Below, in pieces: positions 33,401-49,066 of a DNA stretch of 64,000 nucleotides; the stretch's first letter is position 1; each line of letters begins with the position of its first letter. The stretch is from positions 3,968,001 to 4,032,000 of the forward strand of contig JAGUCH010000003.1 in the NCBI GenBank assembly GCA_019096065.1, written 5' to 3'. Source of the DNA: Paracyclopina nana. Taxonomy: Eukaryota; Arthropoda; Copepoda; Cyclopoida; Cyclopettidae. Made by a program: the position numbers and the translations under genes. The notes below the pieces were generated by a model. That model was given only the letters and a program-made list of their open reading frames with translations, ran no database searches and had not been told where the DNA came from.

Positions 33401-36400
33401 CCTTTTGACTGGCCTCAAGGCCTCGCCGACCGCGTTGTTCTCTTTGCCAGGCAAACGAGTAGATTTGACTGTGGAAAAGGTCGACGAAAGAAAGGCCACT
33501 CTTCATGTGCCTGGGATGCCTGGCCCCAGCCAAATCCAGATCACTGGCCAGAATCTAGCCCCCAAAGGCCAAATCGAAGTCGTCAACCCGCCATCGATTG
33601 GAGTCAAGGATGAGATCAAGGTGGAGGTGGAGAGCGTTGGCAAGGACAAGTTCCTGAGGCCAAGCAGCCTTCCCCTCACGCCTGGCTCGTTCAAGGCCAA
33701 AAAGCACGTGATCATCGCAGGGGACACATTGGTGAGCCCCGAAACGCCGAGGCCGAAAAAGTCGTATATGCTGCAGTACCAGAATGGCACGGCTTACACC
33801 ACCCTGGGGCTCAAGTGCTCCACCAGGGTCTATTACACTACTATTTTCCACCAGCAACCCATGTATGTGGCCAACAAACAGAGGATCTCCATGTACTCCA
33901 ACTGGAGAGTCGTGGCCAAGGTAATTTGAAAAAAATGTAGAAATATCACACTATCTGGATATTGATTTCCCCCCACTTTTCAGGATTCGCATCCGAGCGG
34001 ACTGAGTCCAAGTTTGAGCCTGAATGCTTACAACTCAAGTGTGCACTCTGCTGATCATGGGATCTTCACCACGGCTGGATTCTCCAGGCAAGCCAACAAC
34101 AGCAAGGACTGCATGATTGTCAGCCACTCGTCCAAGTGGAAAGCCGTGTCAGAATGCAAGAAAGATGATGGCAAGAAATCGCCCAACAGTTTGACGAGAA
34201 CTCCTGGAGGAGCTTCCAACAATAATGTGGTCAAAACTGTGGAGGGCGGATACAAGAGTTTGGATGATGATTACACCTATGTGAGAGGCCGAGGGCGAGG
34301 CCGGTATGTTTGTGACTCATGTGGCATCAGGTGCAAAAAGCCTTCCATGCTCAAGAAGCACATCCGGACTCACTCGGATTTCAGGCCCTACACGTGCAAG
34401 CACTGCAACTTTGCGTTCAAGACCAAGGGCAACCTGACCAAGCACATGAAGTCAAAGACACACCACAAAAAATGCGTCGAACTGGGCATCTCACCTGTCC
34501 CCACCACGGACGACTACAATGCAGGAGAGCCAGGTGTACCTGGTCCTTCGGGTGATCAGCCAAAGCCTGTGGCAGGGGACTCGGACTACTCTGAGGACGA
34601 GGACATGGATGAAGATGATGAGGATGAGGACCAATTTGAGGATGCTGACGATGACATTGAGATCATTGGCGAGGACAACACTGGTATGGCTGCCAAAGGC
34701 CTTGTGCCATTCAAGACTCGTATGTCCATGTATCCGTATACCTCCATGAGTGATTCCAACAGCACTGAAGTGACCAAGGATCAGCAAATTCAGCCCTTGG
34801 TACCAGCTGCAAACTTGAAGAGCAAAGAGACTCTTGAGCCTCCCATTTCACAAGCACCTGTCATTGGAGAAAAATACTACTTCTCCAGGCTGCCCTTGTC
34901 CAATGATGTGGCCAAGGATGCGGCTGCCACAGTGATGGCCATAGCTTCGTCCACTCTGGGGAAATCCCCAATAATAGAGGAGAAAGCAGCAGAAGCCGAA
35001 AAGGACAAAAATGAGGTGGTTGTAGCTAAAGAGTCCAAAAAAGAAGTGGCTTTGTCAACTGAAGACCACCAATTGCAGTTGCAACAAGGTCCAAGAAATG
35101 TGACAATGAACGTCAAGGATATGCCCACTTTGGAGAATAGCCCGACTGGTGGTACTTTGGCCAAGGCTCCTCAAATGCCAGCCATTTTGCAAGAAATGCC
35201 ATCAAAGACCAGCAATCCAACTCCAGTGACAAAGCCCAAATCTCCCGAACCATCAGCTTCAATGATGGCCAGTCCGCCCAACAAGACGGTGGCTGAAATC
35301 AAAGCTGAATCTGAGTCTTCTTCCGAAGCGTCGCCAAAGACCTCTGGCAGCTCCGGATCATCTTCCTCCTCGGGCTCAGGGAAATACGTGTGCAATGTAT
35401 GCAAGAGCATTTTCCCCACCAGCTCGTTGCTCAATTTGCACGCCAAAATCCACTATTTCGAGCGAAATTTCAGGTGCGACGCTTGCGCGGTGAGCTTTCG
35501 CACCAACGGACATTTGCAGAAGCACAAAAGGAGCTCGGGCCACTTCAACAAGGTCAACATCAACGCGACCTTTGGTGAGCCGAGTGCGAGCAATCCGAGG
35601 CCCTTCTACTGCATCGACTGCAAAATTGGCTTCCGGATTCATGGCCACTTGGCCAAGCATTTGAGGTCCAAGAGTCACATCATGAAGCTGGAAAACGCTG
35701 GGAAGCTCCCCATTGGCATGTTTGCCGAGATGGAGAGACTTGGCACCAACCTCAACGAAATCGACACCTCAGATTGTGACAGCTCACTTGAAAGCCTCAA
35801 AGTAATGGCTGCTAAATTGTGCAAGAAGGATATGATCTCAGTGGTGGATAACAGTTGTCATGAGGTCAAAGAGGAGCCTTCCGAGGAGCCTTCCAAAAAG
35901 TTGGAGACCATTCCTGAGGAGAGGCCGCTGATGCGATGCAGTAGCAACGCTTTGAACCTCTCCACTTCCAACCTGGACCATCGCCGAGCCTCGTTCAGCT
36001 CATCTGGCCAAGATGATCCATCTACTGACTCTGAAGCGGTAAGGAAAATTTAGGTCTTAAAGAGAAGGCAGCTTTATCATTTCTGTTATAGGAGAGTGGA
36101 TCTTCTGAGAGGCAACAGTGCAGCTTGTGCCCTCAAGTGCTCAAAGATGCCAAGTCCTTGCAAATTCACCAATTTGTGGATCACCACCAAGATTCTGTGA
36201 GCAATGGCAGCAGCAGTCGAATCCCACCTGTCTCAATTGTGGTGCAGCCGCCACAGCAACCAACTCATGTTGGCCTCCCCCCACAGCTTTATAGCAGACC
36301 TAGCTTGAGGAGCTTCCCCATCTCCAATGGACATGTGAGCAGAGATGGATCCATGTCCTCGGACTCCGGAGAAGGCAGACCAGCATCCCCGGTCAATTTC

Positions 36401-36622
36401 AAGTGTGAACTCTGTGGAATTTCCTCCTTCACGAGCAGCAAGCAACTCCAACAAGTATGTGTATTAACTTTTCTTTTTAAAAAAGCATTGACTTTAATTT
36501 GACTTATTCTTTTGCAGCACATCTTAGGTCATGCTCAAGCCAGGCCCTTTGTTTGCCCACGATGCGATGCAGGCTTCACTGCTCAACATCAACTCGATGC
36601 TCATATGGTGTTGCATCAATGA
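27467..36622 (+). CDS. shn: Schnurri/HIVEP-family zinc-finger transcription regulator
   Basis: A nuclear DNA-binding cofactor. In flies Schnurri joins Mad/Medea to repress brinker under Dpp (BMP) signalling; vertebrate relatives are HIVEP1-3. Exons 27467-27539, 30846-32917, 32976-33920, 33984-36038, 36092-36454 and 36518-36622 give about 1870 aa. The start MPRRRG resembles HIVEP N termini, and its exon ends in the phase required by exon 2. Domains: a Gln/His-rich tract (about 177-273); the first ZAS finger pair (about 287-342, [20 protein letters not shown]); a C2HC finger split from exon 2 (about 716-736, [20 protein letters not shown]); the second ZAS pair (about 1137-1195, [20 protein letters not shown], almost identical to the family), followed by an acidic run (about 1226-1262); three fingers at about 1498-1600; and three more at the C terminus (about 1725 onward). 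It is shorter than fly Shn (about 2500 aa). Exon 1 is the least certain part. Confidence 0.9.
27540..30845 (+). other. First intron of the schnurri-like gene
   Basis: The 3.3-kb intron is CpG-rich in its first kilobase and then AT-rich. It contains an inverted-repeat element (28880-29164) and short simple repeats (CAT and TGTC runs near 27735-27760). Open frames near 28463-28786 and 29309-29661 lack splice borders that fit exon 2 phase. Alternative first exons cannot be excluded. Confidence 0.5.
28880..29164. mobile_element. MITE family F, long imperfect palindrome
   Basis: The outer terminal repeats CCCAACCAGAAATT (from 28880) and AATTTCTGGTTGGG (to 29164) enclose a second, longer inverted pair at 28950-28981 and 29061-29092 (core GTCATTATGTAACATTAA) and a third, inner one (CACCTAGGTAAA against TTTACTTAGGTGG). 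The whole 285 bp can fold into one imperfect hairpin. No clear target duplication was found. Confidence 0.6.
31296..31590 (+). repeat. Gln/His-rich codon repeat inside the schnurri-like gene
   Basis: About 295 bases of CAG/CAA-rich sequence, with irregular repeats of CATCAGCTGACGCAACAACA type, encode a Gln/His/Leu/Thr tract (about residues 177-273). CAG and CAA codons are mixed, which limits slippage. Such tracts are common in arthropod transcription factors. Confidence 0.9.
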
Positions 36623-36846
36623 AAAAACCACCCCAGATCTCTGAACAATTATTAAGATAACAATACGTAGAAGAAACTCTTTCATTTCTTTTGATACTGA
36701 CTGTGATGAACAAGATGAATGGCTATCTATTAAATCAAACAACATTTTGCCAAATTTCATGCTGATAGATCAATATTAAATTATATAATAATAAGAATAC
36801 CTGGCAATTGGAGAGATAAATACAAACGTGTTTTATTTGAGACGAT

Positions 36847-38911
36847 TCATATGTATCCTTTATTATCGTAGCCAAACATCAAGAAGTCCGGCTCGTAAAT
36901 GCTATATAACTTTTGCTTTTCAACATCACTCAGCTGGTTGAAGTAGGACATTGTGAGCTGCCTCGTATCACTTTTATCGTTCTTGTGATTTGACCAGGGG
37001 AAAATGTATTTGGACATCCGCTCCTTTGCATTGACTGTATCAAAAATGTATTGCACATCCTCGTCCAAGGTGTCCATCAGACCTTAGGAAAAATACGAAA
37101 CATCAGAAGAAACCACATGGAAAATTTAATATAGCTTCAAATTGCTTTTGTGAACTTTACACGAAACCTTAGATATGAAACTTGGAAGATTATTTCATTT
37201 GTACTGCTAAATTACATAACTTGAATTAACTTCATGATAAAGAGGCCTTCAAGATTACCTATCACATCGAAGTTTTGCGTGCAAAGCTGACAATGCATCC
37301 AGTATGGCAACCAATGGTCATTGTACTCCTCGACCGGAGTCGAGATGAGATACTCGACAAATTCCTTGAACGTTGGACGATCTTTCTTTTTGGACGGAAT
37401 TATGGCGGGGTTGAAGGTCTTGAAGATGTAGTCTGACTTTGAGCCAATCTCGAACTTGTCTCTGTAGCAACTGACTAGACGTTCATAGGGATGCCTTACG
37501 AAGTAAAACTTCAACGAGCTCATGGCTGCATTGTACAATGTATGATTCGGGTACAGCAATTGAGCCACAGAATGAGCATTGGCACCATCTATCTGAAAGT
37601 AAGATTTAATAACCAGTTGGAACTCTGCTGTTGTCATGCGAAAAAATGCTGATGAAGAGAACGACCAAAACGGGTTTTTGTTTACTTTTTTTTCCATTAT
37701 ACCGAACCGGCACCAAAGTCCGGTTATGCTTGGTCTGCCCTAGCTAAAACTGGTATAAATCAGGAATGGGAAGATAATTCTCATGTTACTCAATTAAGTA
37801 GCATTTTTTTCTCTCTCTGAGCTAGTAATTGACAGCTTAAGAAGCAGGTAAATCAAGCAAGCACAACCTAAGAATATACTTACTGTTTTGTTGAAGGCCA
37901 AGTTATAGAAAATCTGGTTCCAGGAAGTGGACGCGACTTTGCGAGTCCAACAGTAGGTCAAGTTTAACTCGTTCAGGTACAGCAAGTTTTTGTATAAAGG
38001 TCGCTTTTCTACATAGGCATAATAGGACGCGGAGTAATTCCGTTGTTTCTGGCTGCTGAAAGCAGTGCTCGAATTACTTGTGTGCGGAACATTGAAGCCC
38101 ATGGAAGCACACACATTGTCCACTTGGATTTGACGTATCTCATACACTGATAAGCTCCTGTAAATCTGAAAAAAAACATGACACTTTTATTTGCGCATGG
38201 ATTACAGCTGGCTTTGAAACGTTGGATTTTGGTGCCAGTTTCCCACACATCCAAAAGCAAAGTATGCAGCTAACCATAAATAAGGCTTGTTTGCCTACCG
38301 TTTAACTCTGAAGAAAGTGCACATATTTATAGCGGTTTGGCTACATTCTTGGTCTACTTTAGGTCTATTTTTGGCAAATCTTATCTATTGCTACGTACAA
38401 CAACATACAAAGTAGCTTGGCCTATTTTATGCATAATGTACTATTTATCACTTTTTAGCTAATTGATAATTAATTCCTTCTTCTTTTTGCCTACTTTCAT
38501 GGATTTCTGCCAACTGTTGTTTCGTATTGTTTCTCGAGGCAACTTCTTTTTCCTATTGTTTTCCAGCCAATTGTTGGTCAATTTTATAGACGTTTGCTGC
38601 TGTACAATATTTGGATTTGCTGCCAGTTTCCCACAACTGATGCAGTTAGCCAACAAAAGTTGAGTTTACCAAACCTTTTTCGGCTTTATTGCTCATGCAT
38701 ACATAACAACTCAACCAATTTTTGCTTTCTTCAAAAATCCTTTATGAAATCGTCATCTTACGCGCGCTCAACTAATGGAATTTTAGATAGTTACCTCATG
38801 ATGAAGGCCATTGGGCAATATTTTCCCTGGCAAAATGAGCAGATTTGCAATAAGGAAAAGGCCAGTAAAGGCTATTAGCATGAATTTGCTCTTGAGTATC
38901 ATCACCATCAT
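36847..38911 (-). CDS. Golgi carbohydrate sulfotransferase (Sulfotransfer_2, CHST11-like)
   Basis: It transfers sulfate from PAPS to a sugar of a glycan, probably in the Golgi. Exons 38911-38795, 38165-37884, 37592-37259 and 37082-36847 give 322 aa. Residues about 10-30 form a type II membrane anchor (MLIAFTGLFLIANLLILPG). The 5'-phosphosulfate-binding loop lies at about 111-121 (CWTRKVASTSW) and the 3'-phosphate-binding motif at about 162-180 (FYFVRHPYERLVSCYRDKF). A family-typical YNDHWLPYWMHCQLC block follows, then DVIGLMDTLDEDVQYIF across the last junction. Length and motif order match CHST8-14 relatives; the exact acceptor sugar (chondroitin, dermatan or HNK-type) cannot be read. It converges with the schnurri gene, 224 bases apart. 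A poly(A) signal sits about 9 bases after the stop on the minus strand. Several ATGs open exon 1; the first is used here. Confidence 0.88.
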
Positions 38912-39509
38912 CCCTGATGTAGGATGGTGATGAGGCTGCCAATTTTGGACATCTATTGAGATCTGAGGCTCGACTGTTATTGACATGATGAAAGAGTCGG
39001 TCACTTGCAAAAAACACTTGTGTGGAAAGCAAAAACATAGTATAACTTCCAATAAGTTGTAGCACTAATCAGCTAAATTGTGCTAGGTTATTTTTGACTT
39101 ATGGTCCATGCTGTTGGGATATATTTGATATACTGGAAAAAACCACTTCTTAGCGCACAGGTACGCACACCATTTGGTACTGCTGGCATCATCCCATGTA
39201 GAGGTGGAAGTGAACTACAATGCACTGTGGGAGTCCCGAGCTTAAAAAAGTTGCCAGGTTCCACTCCGCTATTGTGCCCTGCCTTATAAAAATGAACTTG
39301 CGCGCGCGCAAGCTCGTGACGTCATATCTGCACAATGCAATTGTCTTTCGCCTTGTTTCAAACACTGAAAATGCACAACCAGAAATGTATTCAACAATGC
39401 CAATTTTGAATAGTTTTGGCATTCATTTTTTAAAACTATTCCCATGTAGTCAAATTGTTTAAAATGCACAAATGCAGTACATAAAGTTTTTCCGAATTGC
39501 CACGCATTT

Positions 39510-40303
39510 GCGGTAGCAGTAAAAGGCACACTCGGCACATCGGCACACTAAGCACTGTTGAGTGTGCTTTTTTCCAATTCGTGTAAGCCCGGTTCCAACA
39601 CGGGATATCAGCATAGTGCAGTACGGTAAACCAGTTCAGTCAGGTTGAGCTGAGCGCGCGAGCTAGCTGTGACCTGACTATGCTAAAAAGTCAAGTTACG
39701 TCTCCTGACTATGCTGATTTTCCTTGTTGGAACCGGGCTTATGCTGATTTTCCTTGTTGGAACCGGGCTGTAAAAGGCACACTGGAGTGACAAAGACATG
39801 ATAAGGAATTGCGGAAAATTTATCAACTCAAAAAAGTGTGATACTCCATCCTCTGAAGCTGAAATCCTCTTATAGCATTTTTTATAAAAAAAACACTGTG
39901 TTTGGTCATACAGAAAATAAGTATGACACAAGTAGATCTCAACAACATCCAATTTTTATTTCAGATACTACTCAAAGTATGTTTGACAGGAGCATCAAAA
40001 TGTAAACTAATGCAATGTTCCTATCTTTTTTTTCGTGTTTTAACTCTCAGATATATTTTTTTGTCCATTTTCCGTTCGCTCCATGCATCAAACCTTTGCT
40101 TGGATGTAATAAGTATGCAAAATAAAATATTAAAAAAGCTGAATCTCTTTAACTTTATGGAATATTACTCCAGCAAATTGTTCATAATTTCTTGGCATTT
40201 TCTCATTTTTTATAGTAATAAAAGAGTTCACTGAAAGAGAAATTTACCTGCCATATCATAGTGTGCCTAGTGTGCTGAGTGCGCTGAGTGTGCCTTTTAC
40301 CGC
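39510..40303. mobile_element. TIR element, family G, about 0.8 kb
   Basis: The left end (GCGGTAGCAGTAAAAGGCAC from 39510) and right end (GTGTGCCTTTTACCGC to 40303) form an imperfect terminal inverted repeat of about 40 bp. Both ends contain short subrepeats of the GGCACACT / GTGCTGAGT type. There is no transposase frame. A family B MITE has inserted near its left end. Confidence 0.6.
39586..39769 (+). mobile_element. MITE family B, copy 1, with duplicated right end
   Basis: The termini AGCCCGGTTCCAACA and TGTTGGAACCGGGCT belong to an imperfect inverted repeat of about 32 bp. It is flanked by GTA on both sides (39583-39585 and 39770-39772). The last 30 bases, including the terminal repeat, are present twice in a row, so this copy is 184 bp instead of 154. 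Confidence 0.85.
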
Positions 40304-40420
40304 GACCCGTATGCTTTTAGAATAAGAAAGCAAGTCTGACAAATTCAGATATGATTTGGAAGAATTTATCAGGTCAATAATGAAAAGTGAGCCTTCTGAA
40401 GTTCACAAAAGAAACCTTAT

Positions 40421-40649
40421 GTGGTGTTCATCTACGTCATCTTTCCTTATCATAAGGAAACTTTTGATTTCAAGACTCCATCAATTTCGTACTTAGGAAC
40501 GTTATTTCTCACTAAAACTAAAATATCAACTTTTAAGAATCATCTACAAGTCTTGGTTTTTAGCAAAAGTTCTCAGTACTGATGTTATTCGCCAAAGGTA
40601 AAAGACGTTAAAGATAAGGATTGTCCTTTCCTTAGTAAATGAACACCGC
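40421..40649. mobile_element. MITE family D
   Basis: The ends GTGGTGTTCATCTAC and GTAAATGAACACCGC are inverted repeats around a 229-bp body with no coding capacity. AT flanks both sides. The TTCATCTAC core resembles the ends of family C (45084 and 51059), so the two may be related. Confidence 0.6.
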
Positions 40650-41266
40650 ATTAATACGCTATTGCGGTCTCAAAATATTGTCATAACCTTATGTGAAATA
40701 TGAACTTTTTCGCACAGATTTGCTATGGCTATTCCAACATTTGCGTGTTATCTTGGGATTTTTTTAATTGAACTCTGGAGCCCAATATACTACACATATT
40801 CTGCATCTACGCATTGCAATTACGAAAAGACAAGCTAATTTATCATTTAAAAATATTTTGAAGCCACTCTAACATCGCATCGTAGATAGACTTTAATTGC
40901 ATTGATAGCAGTTTCTTGCAATTTTCCTTACATTCGTTGTTAAGTTTAACCGAAAAAGTAATCCCGAATTATGAGGGCGATGCAAAAATATGGACATCAT
41001 GAACTCATGCAAAAAATCTAATCGGAAAACGGCTTTTATTTTTGTTAGGAAAAACATAAGCAATTACAATTTTTACACAACCCCAAGTTCAATATACTAC
41101 AAGTTGTGTGTGCATTTAGCTCTTTAGTGTGTAATATTTTCGACACTTGATCTTAGATTATCCTTAGAAACTGGGTTTTTGAAGATAAGCAAAAGATTGT
41201 TGTCTTCTTGAGTTGCAGTGTGAAATTAACACGTGATCAAGACACACACGCACTGCAGCTGAAAAA

Positions 41267-44840
<3,574 letters not shown>

Positions 44841-45352
44841 AGACTCAATAAACTTTGCCTCTGGCAGAATACTTCCGAAAAATAGCTTTATTTACTTTTA
44901 TCATAAAAAGCCATCATGTGTTTTTCCGCCTAAAAAAAGCCTCAGTGAACGTAGCAATATTATTCGATTTGCCAGATAGAAAACCACGTTTTGCTTACAA
45001 AAGATTGGCCAAAATAACCATTATCATGATGGATCATGCATCCCAAAAGTAGCGCAACTTACATCAAAGTAATATGCTTTTATGCTCTGTTCATCTACAA
45101 ACTCCTTAAGGAATCGGAACGCGAAATTCCTTTGCGCAAAGGAGTTCTCAGTACATAAACTAGCTGCGTAGAGTTGTCATTCTGCATGGTTTCGTCATTA
45201 TGCATTCTTTAAGGAACGGTAGATGAACAGAGCATTAAAGTATATGCAAGCTTCTCAGTGTTGCATTCACTAGATGGCGTATTATGTAGGCAAAGCCGCT
45301 TATCAGTCTCCTTATCTACTGGCTCCATGTTTACTATTTTGGATTAGCCATC
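44841..45352. other. Short intergenic region with a MITE
   Basis: It holds the ACSL poly(A) signal and one family C MITE (45084-45233), with no other gene signal. The upstream region of the next gene has no clear TATA box. Confidence 0.5.
45084..45233 (+). mobile_element. MITE family C, copy 1
   Basis: A 150-bp element with terminal inverted repeats GCTCTGTTCATCTAC and GTAGATGAACAGAGC and AT on each flank. The body contains the palindrome CCTTTGCGCAAAGG. A near-identical inverted copy of the same length lies at 51059-51208, which suggests recent activity. Confidence 0.85.
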
Positions 45353-46943
45353 ATGCCCAAGCTGAAATTACCTGGGATAATTTTTGGCCTGGCCATAGCG
45401 GTTATTTTTTGCACCTTCCTACAAACTTTCACGAGGTTCATGACAAGCAAGTTTGACCTTGTTCAGCCTCCTTGGCCTTCGAAGGCTGCCACTCTTGTGA
45501 ACTATCAAGACTTGCAGGTGAGGCAGGAAAAAACTCAGTACACAAGTAGAAGAAAAGCAAAACTGCTCTGCTGGATAAGCAGCTACCATAAAAATAGGCT
45601 AGTACGTTTTATTACCTAACTGTGTAATAGCACTGTCAAAAACATGAATTCCTCTTTTATACTTCGTCAAGAAATCTGAGGCTGTGAGGTTGACATGGGG
45701 CCAGAAATGTGACATTTTTCTAATTATGACCTCAAAAGCCGACAAAAACAACAGTGGTGAGTGTGTGACATAACCAAAACTTTGCTACAGAACGCAACAA
45801 AAACCACGTGGTTTTTGTTTACATTCCTAAAAGACAAACATGCTTCTTTTCTAGACTTCTTCTGTCCTCAAAAGTTTCCTTACAGCTACAACAACGGGAG
45901 AGCATGTTGCGAAATAAATACATCAGATGTAAGCGCCTCATTAAGAAAATTGCTCATTTGTCTTAAATAACGAACTACAAATAGCTGTGTAGAGAGGATC
46001 GAAGCTCTAAATGTGAAGCCTTTCAAGCAAGCTCTAATGCAAGGTGTTCAAGCCACGAAAAGGTTGACTATCCAGGTAACTTTGCATGATTACATAAATT
46101 ACAGCTCTTTTAAGTAATCTTTCAGAATACGTTTATTTGGATGTACCATCTGATTATGACTCGTTATGGCTAAAAACTCAAAAGGCCTTATTTTACATCA
46201 TGGCCAATTATGAGGGTCAATTTGACTTTATGCTCAAAGTAATCTAACAAGTTTTTTACAGTAGTACCCATGATTTAAGTAGAAGCGTGATTTACTCAGG
46301 CTGACGACGACACTTTCATGAATGTGGACAATTTGAGGCCCTACTTGGACCATTTGCTCCTAAATGCTTATGAAACTCAGCCAATTTATCTTGGCCACGC
46401 ATTGCATCTTGAGGGCAGAGTTTGGATGAGTGGAGGTGCTGGATACATTTTCAACAGGAAAGCCTTTGAAGCTGTCGTTCACGAGCTCAAGATCACTTCC
46501 AAAAATATGGATCGTAAAGTGACTGCAGAGGATGCTATGATTGGCTGGCTCATGGCTCAAATCGAGGCCCTTTTCATCCATTTCAAAGTTCAGGTATACT
46601 GAATTCAATTTAATTTCGAAAAATGTGGTGCAATTTCTTTCTGCAAATCACAAAAGAGTGGTGCACTTATGGTCAAGGTAAAGAAACGTGTGCAATTTGC
46701 CAAAAAAGTCTTGCTTCACAGGGCTTGCCCGCTTTTTTGCCAATCGGTTTGGAGTCGGTTCGCTTGGGCCAAATTCCAGAATGGTTCAGAGAACTCAGCT
46801 GGGATAAAAGTTGGCAGAATTTACTAGGAGAAGAAGATGGTGGAAAGAGGCCAAGTGGTAGAGGACGAGGACAAGAAAATGCCATTGTTCTCAGTTGGCA
46901 TGATGTGGACCACGAGGAAATGTCTCAACTTCATCTCAGTTAG
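45353..46943 (+). CDS. Core-1 beta-1,3-galactosyltransferase (C1GalT1-like), divergent
   Basis: A Golgi type II enzyme of the family that adds galactose to O-linked GalNAc. Exons 45353-45601, 45672-45756, 46126-46238, 46300-46593, 46657-46677 (a 21-base microexon) and 46722-46943 give 327 aa. Residues about 7-27 form the membrane anchor (GIIFGLAIAVIFCTFLQTF). Family features follow: KLLCWISSYHKNR, RLTWGQKCD, the metal-binding DDD at 151-153 (FMLKADDDTFMNVDNLRPYL), GGAGYIFNRKAF, AEDAMIGWLM, and the C-terminal AIVLSWHDVDHEEM (compare VSFHYVD). The usual GDxRD segment after this is replaced by SGALMVK from the microexon, and the tyrosine-rich stretch before the C terminus is missing. The anchor, DDD and ends are clear; activity is less certain because of these changes. 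Confidence 0.82.
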
Positions 46944-49066
46944 CATTTCAACTTCAGTTGCCTTTCCAAAGCAACAGCTAACTTCTGCATAATTGATAAT
47001 GAAAATATCGAAAATACAGAGCGCAACATTGGTCTCATGCTAATGTTTTCTAGCTGCTTATCTAGGCATGGTTCACCTGCATATTATGGCTGATATTTTG
47101 TCAAAATATCGGAGCGAAATGCTGAGAAACTGAGAATTTAGATGCTGTTGTAGGATGGATTTTGGTACCAAAAGACCGAATCCGAAGAAAAAATCTAAAA
47201 AATGTTTTTGGAAGTACCTGATATTTGCAAATATCAGCATAATATCGCTCGATATTTTGATCATAATATCGCAGGTGAACCAGGCCCTAGTTAGCTTCCA
47301 GGGTATTATATCCTGGCCTTGTTGCCTGCCAAGCAAGGCAAAAGTCAGAGTGAATGCAGTAGCAGAAAAGTAATAGCTTGTGTGTACATACACATTGTGA
47401 GGAAGTGTGTTTCCTCTAATTAGATTACTTTCATGCTTGGCTTACTAGCTTTACTTAGAAAAAAAAGGTATAACGTAACAATTTGTACTACATAAATTGT
47501 ATTTGTATCATGCAATTTGCACACATAAATATTGATTCATTCGAGAAGCACTGCATCGTTTATGCAAAAACAAAGCCAGGAAGTTATCTTCATGTATTTT
47601 GAGCTCGAAAATAAATGAGTGCAAGTGTACTGAGCTTGTATTGCATCTGCAGCATTACGCAGAAGAAGAAGCAAAGAAAGCGCTGCAGCATTCAGAAGTG
47701 GATTGTAATGCGCGTGCGAGCGCGCGATGTGCTCGCGCGCTTTTTTGGCGCCACCATGATACTACCACGGTGGCTCTGCTGGTGGTAAAATACTACATCA
47801 AGGGTGCACGGTTGCCAGTCTGGGCTCAAAGAAAGCAGAGACCCAAATACAACTAAAATACAGCTGAGATCATTTCTCTGGCAAATACTTCAAGCATGGT
47901 CACTATTGATTGAACCTTACTATCAGCAATTGAGGTAAGCATTGTTGTATTCAGTTTTCTTGAAAGATGTAAGATAGTATTAGTAATTAATGTTTTTACG
48001 AGCATGCGTCGTAGAAGAAGAAGCTTCTTTTATAACGTTAAATCTGCGTTTGACATGCAATACGTTGATTGGGTACACAACATTTCCTAAAAGGTCTTCA
48101 TTTCTCTTGGTCTTCCTTTAAATTCCAGACATGCCAGAGTTTGAGCAAATTGGGATCAGTCATTTGAACGCTGAATCTCATGAATATGCAATTTGAGGCC
48201 ACAAAATGATCTTTGTTTGCAAGTTTGGTTCCTGAATACTAATTGGCTTGCGACAAAAAGATTTTATTTTTTACTCAATTCTACTCAACTTGGGCCTCAA
48301 TCACTAGATCCATCCTTTAAATCAACAAAACCTAAAAGTAATCCTATGAAAAGAAGTTTAAATCTAAATGTCCAATCCTTGTTCTGAAAAACTAAACTTA
48401 ACTAGCCTCTTCAAGTCCACTGAATATTGAACTGAGATTGCTTTATCCAGTTTCCCCTTATACATTTTCCAATTGCATGATATGAATTTTTAAGTATTAG
48501 TCTAGAGTATCGCATTAAAACTAGTTTAGTCTAATAAGTTTCTCACTTGGCAATTTTTCTCAATCGTGCAAACTGCTTCATCCTGTAAAGATCAATTGGA
48601 AATCGAAAGTTCATCAAAAACATGGTATGTCTTCAGCAAGGCAATTAGAAACTAATACCAATAGGACAAACCTAAAGAAGACCACTAATGTCACCATATT
48701 ACAACAATGAAAAATGTGTCAAGTTTTGGTGAATACTAACGCAGCACAAAATCTGCTCCAAATTTAACGATAGCCGTGTTTACCCTTTAAAGCTCATCAA
48801 TATGCAGAAGGAGACCTCAAATCTTTGTTTACTTTCCAAGCTTGGATCCACCATCCAACAGCAATCCAAATTAAAAGGGCAGATGCAAAATGTTTCCAAC
48901 TTTCAAATTCAACCCAAAAACAGATGTTTCTTTAATCAGAAAATTCGATAATTATCTGATGTAAGCTCGACGGCAGACTTTGCTGCCGAGGCTTAAATCG
49001 GTCTCATTAATTTAGCATCCCCCTTGAAAAAGCAGCACGAAAAGAAGCTCAGTCAAAATTAGCATA
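46944..49066. other. Intergenic DNA
   Basis: It contains one MITE (47065-47286), a CpG-rich palindromic patch near 47708-47740 and a small hairpin CGGCAG/CTGCCG (about 48971-48988). Open frames near 47599-47856 lack an ATG. No gene is supported. Confidence 0.5.
47065..47286 (+). mobile_element. MITE family E (PIF/Harbinger-like)
   Basis: A 222-bp element with termini GGCATGGTTCACCTGC and GCAGGTGAACCAGGCC, flanked by CTA on both sides (47062-47064 and 47287-47289). The interior has several ATATT-rich inverted words (CTGATATT/AATATCAG). The GG termini and 3-bp duplication resemble family A. Confidence 0.75.

Larger units (their letters stand above)
38912..41266. other. Intergenic DNA with nested small transposons
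   Basis: No gene is supported. The region contains a terminal-inverted-repeat element (about 39510-40303) that carries a MITE-B insertion (39586-39769), and a second element (40421-40649), described separately. The remaining sequence is AT-rich. Confidence 0.6.

Noticed and set aside
47599-47856. 85-aa frame near 47.7 kb
   Set aside because: No ATG start, low-complexity, and a CpG palindrome inside it.
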